Below, piece by piece: positions 15,201 through 33,262 of a DNA stretch of 64,000 nucleotides. Below the pieces are notes generated by a model. It had not been told where the DNA came from. It worked only from the letters and a program-made list of their open reading frames with translations, and ran no database searches. Each line of letters starts with the position of its first letter. Position 1 is the first letter of the stretch. Made by a program: the position numbers and the translations under genes. The stretch is from Litomosoides sigmodontis (lineage: Eukaryota; Nematoda; Chromadorea; Rhabditida; Onchocercidae): NCBI GenBank assembly GCA_963070105.1, contig OY718804.1, positions 5,355,317-5,419,316 of the forward strand, written 5' to 3'.

Positions 15201-15326
15201 TACGGTGGTAGGGGTTACGATCGTGGAGGAACATCTCGGTATTGGGAATCATCGGGAAGTGGCCGTCGTGATCCACGTGAACCCGTCACATACAAAGACC
15301 TTGATGCACCGGAAGATATTTTCTAA
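9291..15326 (+). CDS. SRRT: ARS2 / SERRATE RNA effector protein
   Basis: ARS2 binds the nuclear cap-binding complex and routes capped transcripts to miRNA processing, export or decay. Fifteen exons: 9291-9397, 9663-9809, 10194-10400, 11539-11708, 11794-11893, 12155-12294, 12502-12632, 12769-12909, 13088-13231, 13396-13552, 13732-13885, 14116-14316, 14505-14658, 14776-14896 and 15079-15326. They join in frame to 773 residues. Order: an Arg/Gly-rich N terminus; [12 protein letters not shown] and [19 protein letters not shown]; the central block with [30 protein letters not shown] and [27 protein letters not shown] and [12 protein letters not shown]; the zinc-finger-like [18 protein letters not shown] (near 617); then a Gly/Arg/Tyr-rich tail ending [11 protein letters not shown]. 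All are ARS2 hallmarks. Start ATG 9291 follows a candidate trans-splice acceptor. The exon 3 acceptor is a NAGNAG, and intron 13232-13395 carries a hairpin. An AATAAA at 15861 is a possible poly(A) signal. Confidence 0.97.
10190..10196 (+). other. NAGNAG tandem 3' splice site of ARS2 exon 3
   Basis: The acceptor reads TTTAGCAGTG. Cutting after TAG (exon from 10194) gives Asp-Ser-Ala at the junction; cutting after CAG (exon from 10197) gives Asp-Ala. Both keep the frame, so the site can add or drop one serine. Which is used cannot be told from sequence. Confidence 0.6.
13276..13334. repeat. Near-perfect inverted repeat (hairpin) inside an ARS2 intron
   Basis: Left arm 13280-13299 (TTATAACTTTGTATATGGTC) is exactly complementary to right arm 13311-13330 across an 11-base loop. 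Flanking bases 13276-13279 and 13331-13334 extend the stem to 24 pairs with one G-U. It lies wholly within the 164-bp intron 13232-13395. It could be an intronic foldback RNA, a trace of a small palindromic element, or a sequencing fold-back artefact. Confidence 0.85.
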
Positions 15327-16129
15327 ATTTAAGCCAAAAATTAATGAAACGAAAGTGAAATGAATATTATTTAATTTGAATTCGCTTCTGATTTATTTTT
15401 AAAATTTCGAGTGTCCGAAGAAAAATCTTTTCTGGAAATCACCATTCGGCTTATACTTTTGATTATTATGTTGTGTTCGTTCTTTCGCAGTAACTGATTT
15501 ATCTATTCTTACTGCATAAATTCTATAAGATATTTTATGCATTTTTGTCATGTAACTGGACTCTGTTGCCAATTCCGGGCACATGTTGATTAAATATCAC
15601 TCATGGAATTTAGATTGAAGTATTGTTATTTTCTTGATATATCAGAATTGGCTGCACTGTTACCATAAATCTTATTGAATGCGCTGCGCAAATGATAGTT
15701 TTCGTCTCTTTTTATTAATGCAGCAAATTTCTATTAAATTATATATATATATTCAAAGAAACAATTATACTAAAGAAAAGCGTCGTTTTCTTGTTGGTTT
15801 CCTCCCGTAAAGTCGTTAATAACTGTTTTTCGTTTTTTCTTTTATTTGATATAAAATATGAATAAACTTCGTAATATATCGTGCATTTGGATCGCAGTGT
15901 TTAGTATTCTATCAGCTGAATTCCTATTCCATTACGGCTTTTAAAGAAATAGAATAAATATGGAACGTTTTTGAACTGCACGGAATTGACGGTGCTAGTC
16001 ACTTTTGAGGAAAGAGCTACAAAGATTTCAATTATTACGTGGACATGTAAATGGTGTGTTTAATTAACTGGATATAGTGGGCGGTTTTTTTAAGAAGTGC
16101 TGCATTTCACATAATTCAAATCTTTCAGG
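15327..16129. other. Spacer between ARS2 and SPT4
   Basis: About 0.8 kb between two genes on the same strand. It contains candidate poly(A) signals for ARS2 (AATAAA at 15861 and again near 15954) and ends in a TCTTTCAG acceptor immediately before the SPT4 ATG. No other gene seen. Confidence 0.6.
16127..16129 (+). promoter_or_regulatory. Candidate spliced-leader acceptor of SPT4
   Basis: TCTTTCAG ends at 16128 and the SPT4 start codon begins at 16130. No upstream exon is evident, and the N terminus is complete from this ATG, so the acceptor is best explained by trans-splicing of a leader, as is usual in nematodes. A short 5' UTR exon further upstream is the alternative. Confidence 0.5.
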
Positions 16130-17086
16130 ATGTCTGTGGAAAGTATACCTCGCGATTTGCGTAATTTACGGGCTTGCTTACTGTGTTCAATGATAAAGAG
16201 TGTTGAACAGTTTGAACTGGATGGTTGTGACAATTGTGAAAGATATTTGGGAATGAAGGGCGACGAGGAGAAAGTCAGTGAATGTACGAGGTGAGCCACT
16301 TCGTTATTAATCAACTCTGTTAGGAATTTCGAACCGTGCAGAAAACACAAGCACTTGTTTTCACGATGTGCTAGTTCGCTGTATCAATTGCATCGTTTTT
16401 ACTATGTCAATCCTTACATGGTCACGTTGGGATATGAACTGGAACTATCGAAGTTCCAGGGGAAAGCTCTATCTGCAGTTCTGTTTTGCCACTGGAACAC
16501 TTGTTAAGTTTCAAAGTTAGAAAAGCAGATTCAACGATGTCCGAACAAGGCTAGACAAAATCGGATTAAAGGAGTAAATACCAACGGCTGCAAAGTTCCA
16601 GTGGCGTGACACAAATCTCGTGCAGTGCTCGTCACGGAGCATTCAATGTTTCTTTAGTTACTAGTGCAAGCAAAAGTCGACAATTAAGCTAGCACTAACT
16701 TCCGAGATTGTAATTGGGAGATCGGGAGACTCGTAGACATATATTTTCCTTTAAAAAAGTGTAGAACCTCTTATGTAACAAAGACGTATTGCAGTTCAAA
16801 TTTTGATGGAATGATAGCTGCAACGGTACCGGACGAATCTTGGGTGTGTAAATGGCAAAAAATCAACCGTAAGGTAAGCTGCCAAAGCAACCTAGCTAGT
16901 ATATTTATGCAGAGTTAATATTAGTTCACTCCCTTTCGAAACTCAAACTTCAAATCACAGTTTTAGGTGAAAGGGATTTACGCAATTTCCGTATCCGGCA
17001 CATTACCGTCTCACATAGTGCAAGAATTAAAAGCACAGAATATACGTTACAAACCCAGCATGCGCGATATGACGCAAAACAGCTAA
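16130..17086 (+). CDS. SUPT4H1: Transcription elongation factor SPT4
   Basis: Small zinc-binding partner of SPT5 in DSIF, which controls RNA polymerase II pausing and processivity. Three exons, 16130-16290, 16795-16873 and 16967-17086, encode 119 residues against about 117 in human. The N terminus [20 protein letters not shown] is followed by the second half of the zinc finger, [14 protein letters not shown]. Then come [25 protein letters not shown] and [20 protein letters not shown], so four cysteines (CxxC and CxxC) are in place. Length, motif order and intron phases all agree. An AATAAA lies 47 bp beyond the stop. NAA25 converges from the right, its stop 652 bp away. Confidence 0.98.
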
Positions 17087-17738
17087 CTATCAATGCTCCC
17101 TGTACATTCATTTATTCTTCTACATTTGTTTTAATAAATCATCACCAAAAATATTGCACATTGCAGTAGGCTCGATAATTTTTACTCCGATCACCTTTGT
17201 TCTCATACTAAACGATCTAAACTGGTCATGCTGCTGGTTCACGTTTTGCACTGAAATATTTAAACCAAGATGTCGATCTTCGATTAACTCCAGATCTTCT
17301 ATGAATCTAAAGCTTCTACAAGCTTAGAGATGTACTGTGAAGCGATAATACCTCACGCATCTACGTGGTGTCTTTCGAATACGAAAAAGTTCAGGATCAT
17401 TAAGTACATAAATTGTAAGTCAATATTAAGGAACAAAATGAAATACCACATAAATTTTTGACGCAACACACTTTGGAAAAGGATTCTGGAACCCTAAATC
17501 TTTTCTCTACAACCCTTAAAAATTCATCAGTGACGGACTCTTCCCGGATTACATTTCGTGTCGACTCCTTTTAACCTATCTTGAAGGGAATTGCTGAAAT
17601 GTTTAAACTGGATTTTCATAAAAAGTAGAAAACCTAAAATACGAATCATTATTGCTAAACAACATAAAAGGAAGAAAATGAAATCGGGAGTGCATGATAT
17701 TTACAAGTAATAATGTGGAAATATTTAATTCTAAAACA
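17087..17738. other. Convergent 3' spacer between SPT4 and NAA25
   Basis: 652 bp shared by the two 3' UTRs. No other gene or repeat seen. Confidence 0.6.
17133..17138 (+). terminator. Candidate poly(A) signal of SPT4
   Basis: AATAAA located 47 bp after the SPT4 TAA, in the short spacer between convergent genes. Confidence 0.5.
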
Positions 17739-24703
<6,965 letters not shown>

Positions 24704-25533
24704 CTCCCACTTGAAATCCAACTAAAGCTTATATAGATACTAAATTCTTAGTAGTCGATGCAAGCCACCTTAAAGCTGAAAACAAACATACAAGCTAATT
24801 CGGCAAAGTAATGGTTTACTTAAGTTACGTTCAAATAATTCCATTTTGTACTGCACCCCATGTTTACCTACTAAAATCAACTTTTATTTTTAACACTTCA
24901 ATAGTTCACAAGAGTACAGCTGTTTGCCTATTTACTTTCCTAACCAGTCCATCACTTTCAATGGCAACACTTTTTACCAGGCCTCGAAGAAAGGCTCTTA
25001 CCTTAGCCTAATCGGAAAATATCGAACGGCTAACAAACAAGGAGAAAATCCGAAATCCTAAGTGGTCAACCTCCCATGCTATATGGCACAAAAACCCGGC
25101 CAGAAAACCTCAACGCAATAGAGACACTTCAAACCATGCCACTTACACTTAATGAGACAGCCTGAAATCCAACTGTCCACAACAGTCCCGTGGGCTGAGT
25201 GGTCCGTTAAATACGGCTTTCCAGCTTACCTGGAGTTTTCCTTACATGATTTAATTGGTTTTTCGTTTCGTTCTCGGCTATCTTATTTTACGATTTGGAA
25301 TTTGTCATGCTCCGATACTGGCAGAATTTCTCAGGAACTGGGCTCCGGGATAACTAAGCTCGCAAATATGACAATACTCCTAGAAGATATATTTTTTTTA
25401 CTTTGATATTTGTCTACGACTTATTTTTCGATGCGAATACTTTACCTCTTGCACGAGAAATTGTTGCGCTTTTTAAATTTGTATTTTCTAACCAGTAAAT
25501 TTAGGATTACATTTGTGTAGCATTCATTTACAG
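24704..25533. other. Intergenic, upstream of NAA25
   Basis: Should hold the NAA25 promoter (minus strand). On the plus strand an open frame around 25152-25406 has a helix-like segment ISQELGSGITKLANMTILLE but no donor follows it, so I do not call it. Confidence 0.45.
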
Positions 25534-25835
25534 ACAATTGAGTCACGGGATTTTTGCGTTGACATTTTTCAAAGGGCCGTTGGCGCTATACAATCATACA
25601 GCCGTGTTTGTGACGTAAATCTCAATTGGATGAATCGTTTATGTAAGTTTAATACTAAGTTTGGGAGGGACGATTTCGATTCTGTTAATTTCTAATACTG
25701 ATCATTTTTCTTGATTTTGAAATTTAGAAAGCTGAGATAAAAAATTTCCAGAACACACGATCTTTGAGGTCTGGTATCATTCGTGAAGATGGACCAAAAG
25801 CTGCTGGAGCTGTACGGACCCGTAGTGATGTATGA
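25534..25835 (+). CDS. Possible small unidentified gene (3' exons)
   Basis: Exon 25534-25642 follows a strong acceptor (TTCATTTACAG) and ends at a strong donor (GTAAGT). It reads TIESRDFCVDIFQRAVGAIQ then SYSRVCDVNLNWMNRL. An in-frame second exon, 25732-25835 (acceptor TTTAGAAAG), adds SEIKNFQNTRSLRSGIIRED then GPKAAGAVRTRSDV and stops at TGA. An AATAAA follows only 17 bp later (25852), which fits a real 3' end. I cannot place a start codon: the only ATG in the first exon is near its end, giving 41 residues. No family recognised. The combination of acceptor, donor, in-frame joining and poly(A) signal is better than chance but the second acceptor is weak. Confidence 0.3.
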
Positions 25836-26468
25836 CACGTCCGCGCAGTAGAATAAAACAATGATTGATGAATGTTTGAGTAACAGTGATATCATTATGA
25901 TTTCAGGAAGAAATTCAATAATAGTGAATCACATATTACTTTTGAAACAAATGCTACGGTTATCAAAACGTTATTCGTCAATACCGTATGCAATTTCAAG
26001 AAATCAAAACTCAATTTCTAACAATCTGTAAATATACTATTTTAAAGTAGGAAGACAATTCCTTGCCTGTGATCCGTGTTCTTCACCTCTAAGCCATGTA
26101 TTTATTGTGTAACCAGCAGCTTTTAAGTATCACGTTCTGTTTGCTCGGAAATAATTTAAAGTTTTCTGAGAAGATTGATTGAGTACGCGGGTGGATGATG
26201 TGAACGAAATTGGGCATTCTAAAGTGATGCTGAATGCAAAAGCGACGTTAGATTTAGTTCCGATTGCCGTTTCTTCCAGTCTTTATGATAGAAAAAATGA
26301 CTTTTTACGGGTGTCTTCGGTGAGGATAGGTCGAATGCAAATAAGCACATGTTATGACCCTTTGGTCCTTTGGTCAAGTTCCTTTGGTCAGGCTTACCTA
26401 TATTGGAGAAGAATTCCTTGATTTTCGTTCTGGAGAATTCACATGTAGACGGTTCTGTGGGCGAGGGT
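25836..26468. other. Intergenic, no gene seen
   Basis: Spacer before the tRNA-like sequence. Three copies of CTTTGGTC occur at 26360, 26368 and 26382. Nothing else recognised. Confidence 0.5.
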
Positions 26469-26543
26469 GGCTTCCTGAGTGGTCTAGTGGTATGATTCTC
26501 TTTCAGGGTGCGAGAGGTACCGGGATCGATCCCCGGCTAAGCC
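26469..26543 (+). pseudogene. tRNA-Pro-like pseudogene
   Basis: A cloverleaf-like sequence with the D-arm TGGTCTAGTGGTATGATT, an anticodon region TCAGGGTGCGAGAGG (anticodon AGG, proline) and T-arm CCGGGATCGATCCCCGG, closed by CTAAGCC. The 5' acceptor strand reads GGCTT-CCTG-AG. Removing the four-base CCTG restores seven perfect pairs with CTAAGCC. Position 33 is C instead of the invariant U, and the anticodon stem has a T-C mismatch and a T-G pair. These defects indicate a decayed copy rather than a working tRNA. Confidence 0.6.
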
Positions 26544-27266
26544 CTCGCGTTGCAGCACTCCCATCCTTAGACTTCGCAATGTACACGCCATTAACTTCGT
26601 TTAGGCTTTACTTTTCTGTAATGTAACTTTGTCACGAATTTATCAATTTTACGTGACATTTTTCTAATAAAATTGTTTTTTTGTCAGAACTCTATGCTGT
26701 CATTGAATCGAAGTTTTTTTTTGAGAATGCGACTCCAGTCTGCTTTCGATGACTGTAAAGTAAGGGATATTAATTGGAGACTAGTATTGCAGTCGTTTCA
26801 TCAAAAGTGAAATCTTGTATGTTGGAGCAGGTTCATCACTCCAAAAAAAAACATCGTCTAGTGGATCTGATTGAGAACGGTGATGCATGATTATATATAT
26901 ATATATGTGTGTGTAACATAGAAATGTACATTTTTTGGAATTGATAGAGTAAGTTTGATGATTTAATCCTGGAGTTTCCGCTGAAATCATGCGCTAACTG
27001 ATATGCAGTCGTTGACGGGAAGTGATAATTTGAGGAATGGAAAAGGTAAGTTAAGAATGTGAGAACGAAATTGGCGTTGAAGTTATTGTGTATTTTAGAA
27101 AATTTTGCTCTTACTGATTTACACTTACGTACGATAGATAAGTAAGGGGAGTGACACACTCACGTTTCATCGCATCGTTCGCTGCTCGTTTTATTTCAAT
27201 TCCAACAATTCCATCCACAACCAAAGACTTGTTTTCATGTATAACACGATTCATCCCCATACCGGC
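26544..27266. other. Spacer between tRNA-like pseudogene and tRNA-Thr
   Basis: AT-rich, with a short mixed ATAT/GTGT tract near 26892-26916. No gene seen. Confidence 0.55.
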
Positions 27267-27338
27267 GCCTCATTAGCTCAGTGGCAGAGCGTCTGTCTTG
27301 TAAACAGAAGGCCGCTGGTTCGATCCCAGCATGAGGCA
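27267..27338 (+). tRNA. tRNA-Thr (anticodon UGU)
   Basis: 72 nt folding into a complete cloverleaf: acceptor stem GCCTCAT/ATGAGGC (7 perfect pairs) with A as discriminator, D stem GCTC/GAGC, anticodon stem TCTGT/ACAGA with loop CTTGTAA, anticodon TGT at 27299-27301, and T arm CTGG-TTCGATC-CCAG. Internal promoter boxes A (TAGCTCAGTGG) and B (GGTTCGATCCC) are intact. There is no intron. A TTTT run shortly downstream (about 27351) is a likely pol III terminator. Confidence 0.97.
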
Positions 27339-28413
27339 TGGAGGCCCAAACTTTTGGAGCTGAACCCGTCGTCAGCGACGCGACACTTCACTTGCCGCCT
27401 TACTTACATTACGGCAGTTTCTGAATGTTATGCTTCCTTCATCGCTCTCTTCTCGGTGGTGGGTATTTCGATGCTTTCACCAAATTGCTTCTCCCCTCTC
27501 TTCAAGTGACAGATTTGAAGCGAAAACTTGACTGTGCTGCCAAGCAAAATTTACTTCTGGTATAACTAGCATTTGAAAATGGCAGTCTTTCTCTCCAATT
27601 AAAGTCATTCTGATGTCAAAAAAGTGTCGCACACAGCCTAAGACTGCTTACTGCTATGCTATACAAAGAAGCCTTGACTTCCCACAGCTCACCCAATGTT
27701 TTTTCACAGTTTTACTCTCAAAAAGTTCACCATTTAACAATAATTGCTTAAGCACTAAATCAGCCAAATCGTCTGAAGAATCCGTTGATCAAAGGTAACG
27801 GGAAAAGACGGTTCCTTCCCTATTTATTTGTTCCTTCATTAGTTAATCTCATATCGCCATACAGTGTAGTGTGCCAGCCAGTAGTTCCACTCATTAACCT
27901 AACATAGAATGGGAAGATCAAAACGGACGGAACTTGATTTTTCTTTTCAAAAACGATTTACTAACTTCAATATTATATTTGTGAAATAAAACTTATCGCA
28001 TAAGAACGAGGTATATGTTTACATATAATTTGGCTAACCTAAAGAAAAAGAAACCCATGACAAATTCCATTAAATTGACCATGAACAGTATTGGAAGTGC
28101 ATCTGTAAATAAATATTTATGATATCAAAGCTTTACATCGATCCAAAAAGTTTTACATCAGATTACCCTTTTTTCACCGTTCTGATCATCTTCATTTATG
28201 AAACTGTTTCAGTCATCAACAAATTTACTTTAACACGTTGAACGTCAGATACAAAACAATGACTTATTTTGTTGGTAGTTGTTAAATAAACTTTACAGAA
28301 CTGGTGCATACTAAGCAAATAGAAGGCAATTTAATTTGCAAATTATGCCTTGGGCTTAACAACGAAATTTCGTAAATTCCAGTGCGGAAATCAAATTCCG
28401 ATTAAGGAAGTGA
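27339..28413. other. Intergenic between tRNA-Thr and the TRMT6 3' end
   Basis: About 1.1 kb, AT-rich. It should include the TRMT6 3' UTR on the minus strand. No gene recognised. Confidence 0.55.
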
Positions 28414-31022
28414 TCATTGGTGTTCTACTTTGATTGCCGAAAGAATGACACCGCCGGTGATAAACTGTTGCATAATCGGATGCGAACGGTCTTGTATGAT
28501 CTGATGACTACGATAAAAAGCATCTACAATATGCACTTGTACCGCATGCTTTGCTTTCAACCAATAATATGCAGAATACAGCGACTGAAAGAGAACGGAA
28601 CCAGTAACCGAGTGCATCAGTGAATTTTAATTTTGTGAGACTCACCGGAGAAACATGTAAGGCACGATACGAGGTATCAATTAAGACATAAATCTGTCGC
28701 AAAACTGCAAAAACGATCAACACGGAAATAGCCAAATACGAAGGTGCATATAAATTTATCCACAGCAATAAACTTACTATAGTGCTGTTAGCAATGTTCC
28801 ACTAAACTTGCTGGATTCTCAGTTTTGCAGCTGCTATTAAGAAAATTTACCTCAGCAATCGGACAATAAATAACAACTGTTGATGACAAGCGTAAGGATG
28901 ACCACGTCCTTTCCAAAATTTCAACTGGATTGATATTTTTACTAGCAATAAACAATATTTCAATTTCACCATTTTGCATTAACTGCCACGCCTGTCTCTG
29001 CAAGCGTTTTCTTTCTGCTCTTCTTTCTAACGAACCATCAGCTATTGTTGACGAATCCTTAAAAAATTCCAAATCTTGTTTCAAATTAAGCAACTTCAAG
29101 AAAGAAACTTACCCCTTCGCCACCGTCTCCAAGTACAATATCTTCGTCGCCTCCCTTCCCTGCTGCTTCTTCACCTTGCTTGAACAAACGTTTTCCTTCA
29201 TCTCTTTCCATTACTTCCTGTTTGTTATCACATTCTCCCACTGTGATAAACTGGTTTGCGACAATATTCAAAGGCTCTTCATTTTCCTCCACGGATTCTC
29301 CCAACAAACTGGATATGCACAACGGCAAAAATACTGAACTAATCTGAAATAATTGAAATACTTTGAATGTACAAAACAGAACATTCTCCAGTAACTGTAC
29401 TATGGAAAAACAACTTCACTCAAATCCTGTAGATAAGCTGCCAGAGCTACATATCATAAAAATAAACCTCTTTATCAAAATCCATACTGTCAACACATGG
29501 AATTGCTTGTGCTATATTTCCACGATGTAGATGGATACAGGCTCCTGATCCACCCAAACGTGTTATCACTGCAGACGTTAACAAACCCAAACACTGTTCA
29601 AAGACAACACAACGTGAACCATAATGTATGCCACTGAGAGCCAACAAATGCGATAACAAGTCTATTCTGAAAATGAAATGAAACTAGTATTAATCATTTC
29701 TTATTTATAAGGAATACTTGGGTAAGAATTAAGAATTTTACACTTTAGCACAAAACAATCTTGCTACAACAAACACGTATTGTTAACTGATAATGAAGTT
29801 TCAGCTACAAAAAATATTCCCAATAGTTTCTTTCCAACAAAAAAAAAATCATGCCTGAGATGAGCGACTCTCTCGGGATCTTTTTTATAGTAAGATTCTG
29901 CCACCAAGCGTAAGGTTGGTTTTAAAATGTAAACGTGATCTGAATGCTTCTTCGCTTTCTTATTAATATATTTATTTTGTGAGTACACAGTACGCTCGGA
30001 AAATGATGCATTACCATCGACCAGTTTTGCTACCTACAATTTTTTTTTTCTAAGTATGCATAAACATAAAGTTTTAGCACAATATGTCTGAAAAAAGAGT
30101 GAGTAATTGAGCAAAATCTCATGTTCAAAATGTATATTAGCGGTCTTATACAAACATCTGTTTTAGACCAAATATTCAATAATGCACTAACATTACCAAC
30201 TTCTCCGCTGGCACGCCTGTATCTTTCATTTTGATTATTTCATCCTGTGTCACTTTTTGCCTTGCTTGTATGGGATTTACGTAATCCGCTTCTCCTGCCG
30301 ATGATTTCGAGATGTTTGCTGTGTTACTAATTCCATTTACTCTGGATGATGAACTTGTGCTAACTGTATCTGCAAATATTATGTGGCTTATTGCATTAAT
30401 ATCTACAACTGGTAACGATTAACGAGTTATATGTATGTAAAGAATTAAATAAAGAAGATTTCAACAAATTTTGCAGACGAAGTCATTCGATGTACTATTC
30501 CTTTCAGCGCATGACTCGGAGAGAAGCTGATAAAATTGAATTCCAAAAATCACTTTCCTAACCGAATATAGATAAAAACTGTTTTCAAAGCTAACATGAA
30601 GTATTATTCTAAACGTCACTCAGAATCATACCAAGATCGAATGCAGCAGCAATATCTGTAATGCATTCCGGTGAGACACGTGTTAGCTTCCCAGCAGAAA
30701 CCTAAAATCAAAACTGCGTGAATTAAAACAAACAGGCATACTCTACTGCAACAGCCATAACGAGTTCGTGCATGTGAACTTAAAGAATAACTAACATTAC
30801 TGCTGAAAGTTTTGTAAATTCGTAACGGCTACTCATTAAATCAATTAGAGTGGTATTAAGCAGTAGAATCACCTCAAACAATCCGTACGGTTGATCAATT
30901 GCACCATCAATTTCGAATCGTAGTTTTTCGATCAAAATTCTAGTTTTCCGTGATATTTTACATACGCGTATATGTTCACCTCCCATTTTTTGAATGACAA
31001 CGTGATTCCCAATTCGTATCAT
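28414..31022 (-). CDS. TRMT6: TRMT6, non-catalytic subunit of tRNA m1A58 methyltransferase
   Basis: Partner of TRMT61 in the nuclear heterotetramer that makes 1-methyladenosine at tRNA position 58. Nine exons: 31022-30873, 30701-30632, 30369-30197, 30033-29855, 29666-29468, 29343-29113, 29057-28851, 28693-28646 and 28584-28414, giving 475 residues (human 497). N-terminal barrel MIRIGNHVVIQKMGGEHIR; Q-rich helix VTQDEIIKMKDTGVPAEKL; basic patch SQNKYINKKAKKHSDHVYIL; the Rossmann-like half LLSHLLALSGIHYGSRCVVF with LGGSGACIHLHRGN; an acidic linker; ERRAERKRLQRQAWQLM; and the C-terminal fold ending with IIQDRSHPIMQQFITGG. This last block matches the family's DRSHP motif. As expected for the non-catalytic subunit, no intact SAM motif is visible. 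Start ATG 31022 is preceded by a TTATTTCAG acceptor 15 nt upstream, a candidate trans-splice site. The intron after exon 4 requires a GC donor; the exon 8 acceptor has a competing site 11 nt away. Confidence 0.93.
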
Positions 31023-33262
31023 CTTGGTTATTTGTTACTGAAATAAAATGAATAGGCAATGGATATGAAGGCGCAACTAATAAGCGCCGTAAGATTTTTC
31101 ACGTATACCCAGTATCTTTCCCTCAGTTACTGAGATGTTTCCGACATCGTTTCTGACATGCAGAACTGCATCCATCGAACGGGAAGCTTTCTTCAAAAAC
31201 TAACCAGTCAATGCAGGACCCAAAATTTAGCTCAGTTCCAAATATTCTTTCTAGGGAAATGTAACCAATCCTCTAGAATGTTTTATAAATTCCATCGTTC
31301 CAGACCCGTCACCTAACCAGAAACCAGTTAATATGGCTTCGTTGCTTATATCCAGGGTGCAGTTATTTTAACATCGACGACGGTATCGCTTGATTTTGTC
31401 ACGTTATGCGGCAGCCCAAAATACCGATAACATCCCGCCGAAATTTCCCGAAGTTGATAACTCTTCTCTACCACTTGCCACACTTTGGCATAATCTGCAT
31501 ATTACATTGCAATATGCAACCACATTGACTATCAGAATATAGCGTTACTAATGAATGTAATAGATATGAAATATCCCCACACCTACCATGACATCTCATA
31601 GTGGATCCGTTCAGATAGAATGTGTAAACTAACCACCGTTTATTTTCTAAACAAGCCAAAAGCATCAAGTAACCCAACTTATTGAAGGCGCTCAGGAATG
31701 ATGTCTATGCACAATCGCTCAGGCTTAGATTTATTGAAAATCGGTATTTACGCTTTTAGCTCTGGGTTTTGTAAACACAGCTCCTTTTAACGTTCGAACA
31801 ATGAGAATAAACACAAAGGAGAAAAGTAGACTTAAATTCATCAACTTTGTGCTTCGATGAAATATGATTTAGTGGTAAACGTCTGTTACGCGGCAACACT
31901 TTTTGCGCGCAATAATTTCTCTATAAGTGAAAAAATGTTGAGCAGATACTGGAAATGGGAATAACAGCTGGTGATCATAGCGTAGCGTAATGCTGCCGCG
32001 ATGATTACTGTAACAGCAGTTGTACGAATGGAATGGGACAGGGTAACTACTAATGCACATTCATAACTCTTTAAACCAGAAAAAATAAAACAAGGAAAAA
32101 CACTGAGACCACTGACATGAGTGTAGAAAAATATATTTAAATGTGCTAACATTGAACAAAAAACCATCCCGTGAAATAGCCAAGTTCAAAACAGAAGAAA
32201 TAGATGGACCTGCAACGAACCCCGACGTGTTATCCCACCTTCACCCCTAGAAATACGGAAATTTTGGACTCTTAAGTTTGAATGTACAATCTTACTTCTT
32301 CCAACTATTTCACAGTAACGCAGCAGCAAATAATGAGCTTTCTTTTGAAAACAATACATATCCATGAAATAAACGAATTTACAATACACAAATTTCATGA
32401 TTATTTCCTTTACTAATGAAGAAAATTACATACACGTATTTGAGCGTACATGAAACCCCTCCTATCGCCACTGCAGAAAACAAAAAATGAATAAGAATCT
32501 GAGCCGAAACCTAATCCAGTATCGAAAAAAATCAACACCTAATGAAGTATCGATTAATTAGACTGTCATCCATCTTAATATTGCACGTTTGTGCATTTCA
32601 GCGTTTCAAGAGAGCATGGAAATCGTCAGCAAAAAGTTTCATAGAAATCTTTCCAACAATTCACACAAAATCATGACACTATTTTTACAGACATAAGCAT
32701 CGCGCAGATTATACATAGTGCATTCTTTTTTATTTGTACATGAAACAAATCTTGTTCCAGAACACAGTAAACTGTGAAGAAACTCTGGAAAAAGTAGCCT
32801 TACGCTTTCAGTCCTTTTAACTCACACCTTAAGCAAGTCACGGAACCCACATATCTATTTGAAATCATTTAATCTACCTGCAACAACGTTTATCCTCATA
32901 ATGTTAAATATCCTCCCACTTACATAGCACATATTTTTTTTATTCCGTCAAAAAGTATTAGCACACATTTTTTTATTCCGTCAGAAAGTATCGTCAGAAA
33001 CTTCGCAGATATTATCATTTAATTCGAACTGTGTGTTTGGGAAAAATATTAAATTAAAAACCAACGTTCCATTTTATACAAAACTGGAATGCTACTTAAT
33101 AAAATGAAAACTGTTCTGCACTACTTAGCATCAGGAGAGATTCACAACCCCAAAAATTTTTTGAATTGGTGAACAAACCAATACCCCATCCAAGTTTGAG
33201 GAAAAAGAGGTAAATGCAGGTAGCCGATGAATTTAACACTCATCGACTCGAAAGAATGAAAA
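31023..33262. other. Intergenic between TRMT6 and Enhancer of Polycomb
   Basis: About 2.2 kb containing the TRMT6 promoter and the Enhancer of Polycomb 3' UTR. A candidate TRMT6 leader acceptor (minus strand) lies at 31038-31040. A two-copy imperfect tandem repeat lies at 32926-32992. No further gene seen. Confidence 0.55.
32926..32992. repeat. Two-copy imperfect tandem repeat, unit about 34 bp
   Basis: Unit one (32926-32959) begins AGCACATATTTT and ends GTCAAAAAGTATT; unit two (32960-32992) begins AGCACACATTTT and ends GTCAGAAAGTATC. A third partial copy of CGTCAGAAA follows. They differ by a few substitutions and one base in length. Confidence 0.8.

Noticed and set aside
26360..26389. Three CTTTGGTC copies
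   Set aside because: Too short to support a regulatory claim.
27237..27509. 90-codon frame over the tRNA-Thr
   Set aside because: It overlaps the tRNA gene, which fully explains the conserved sequence.
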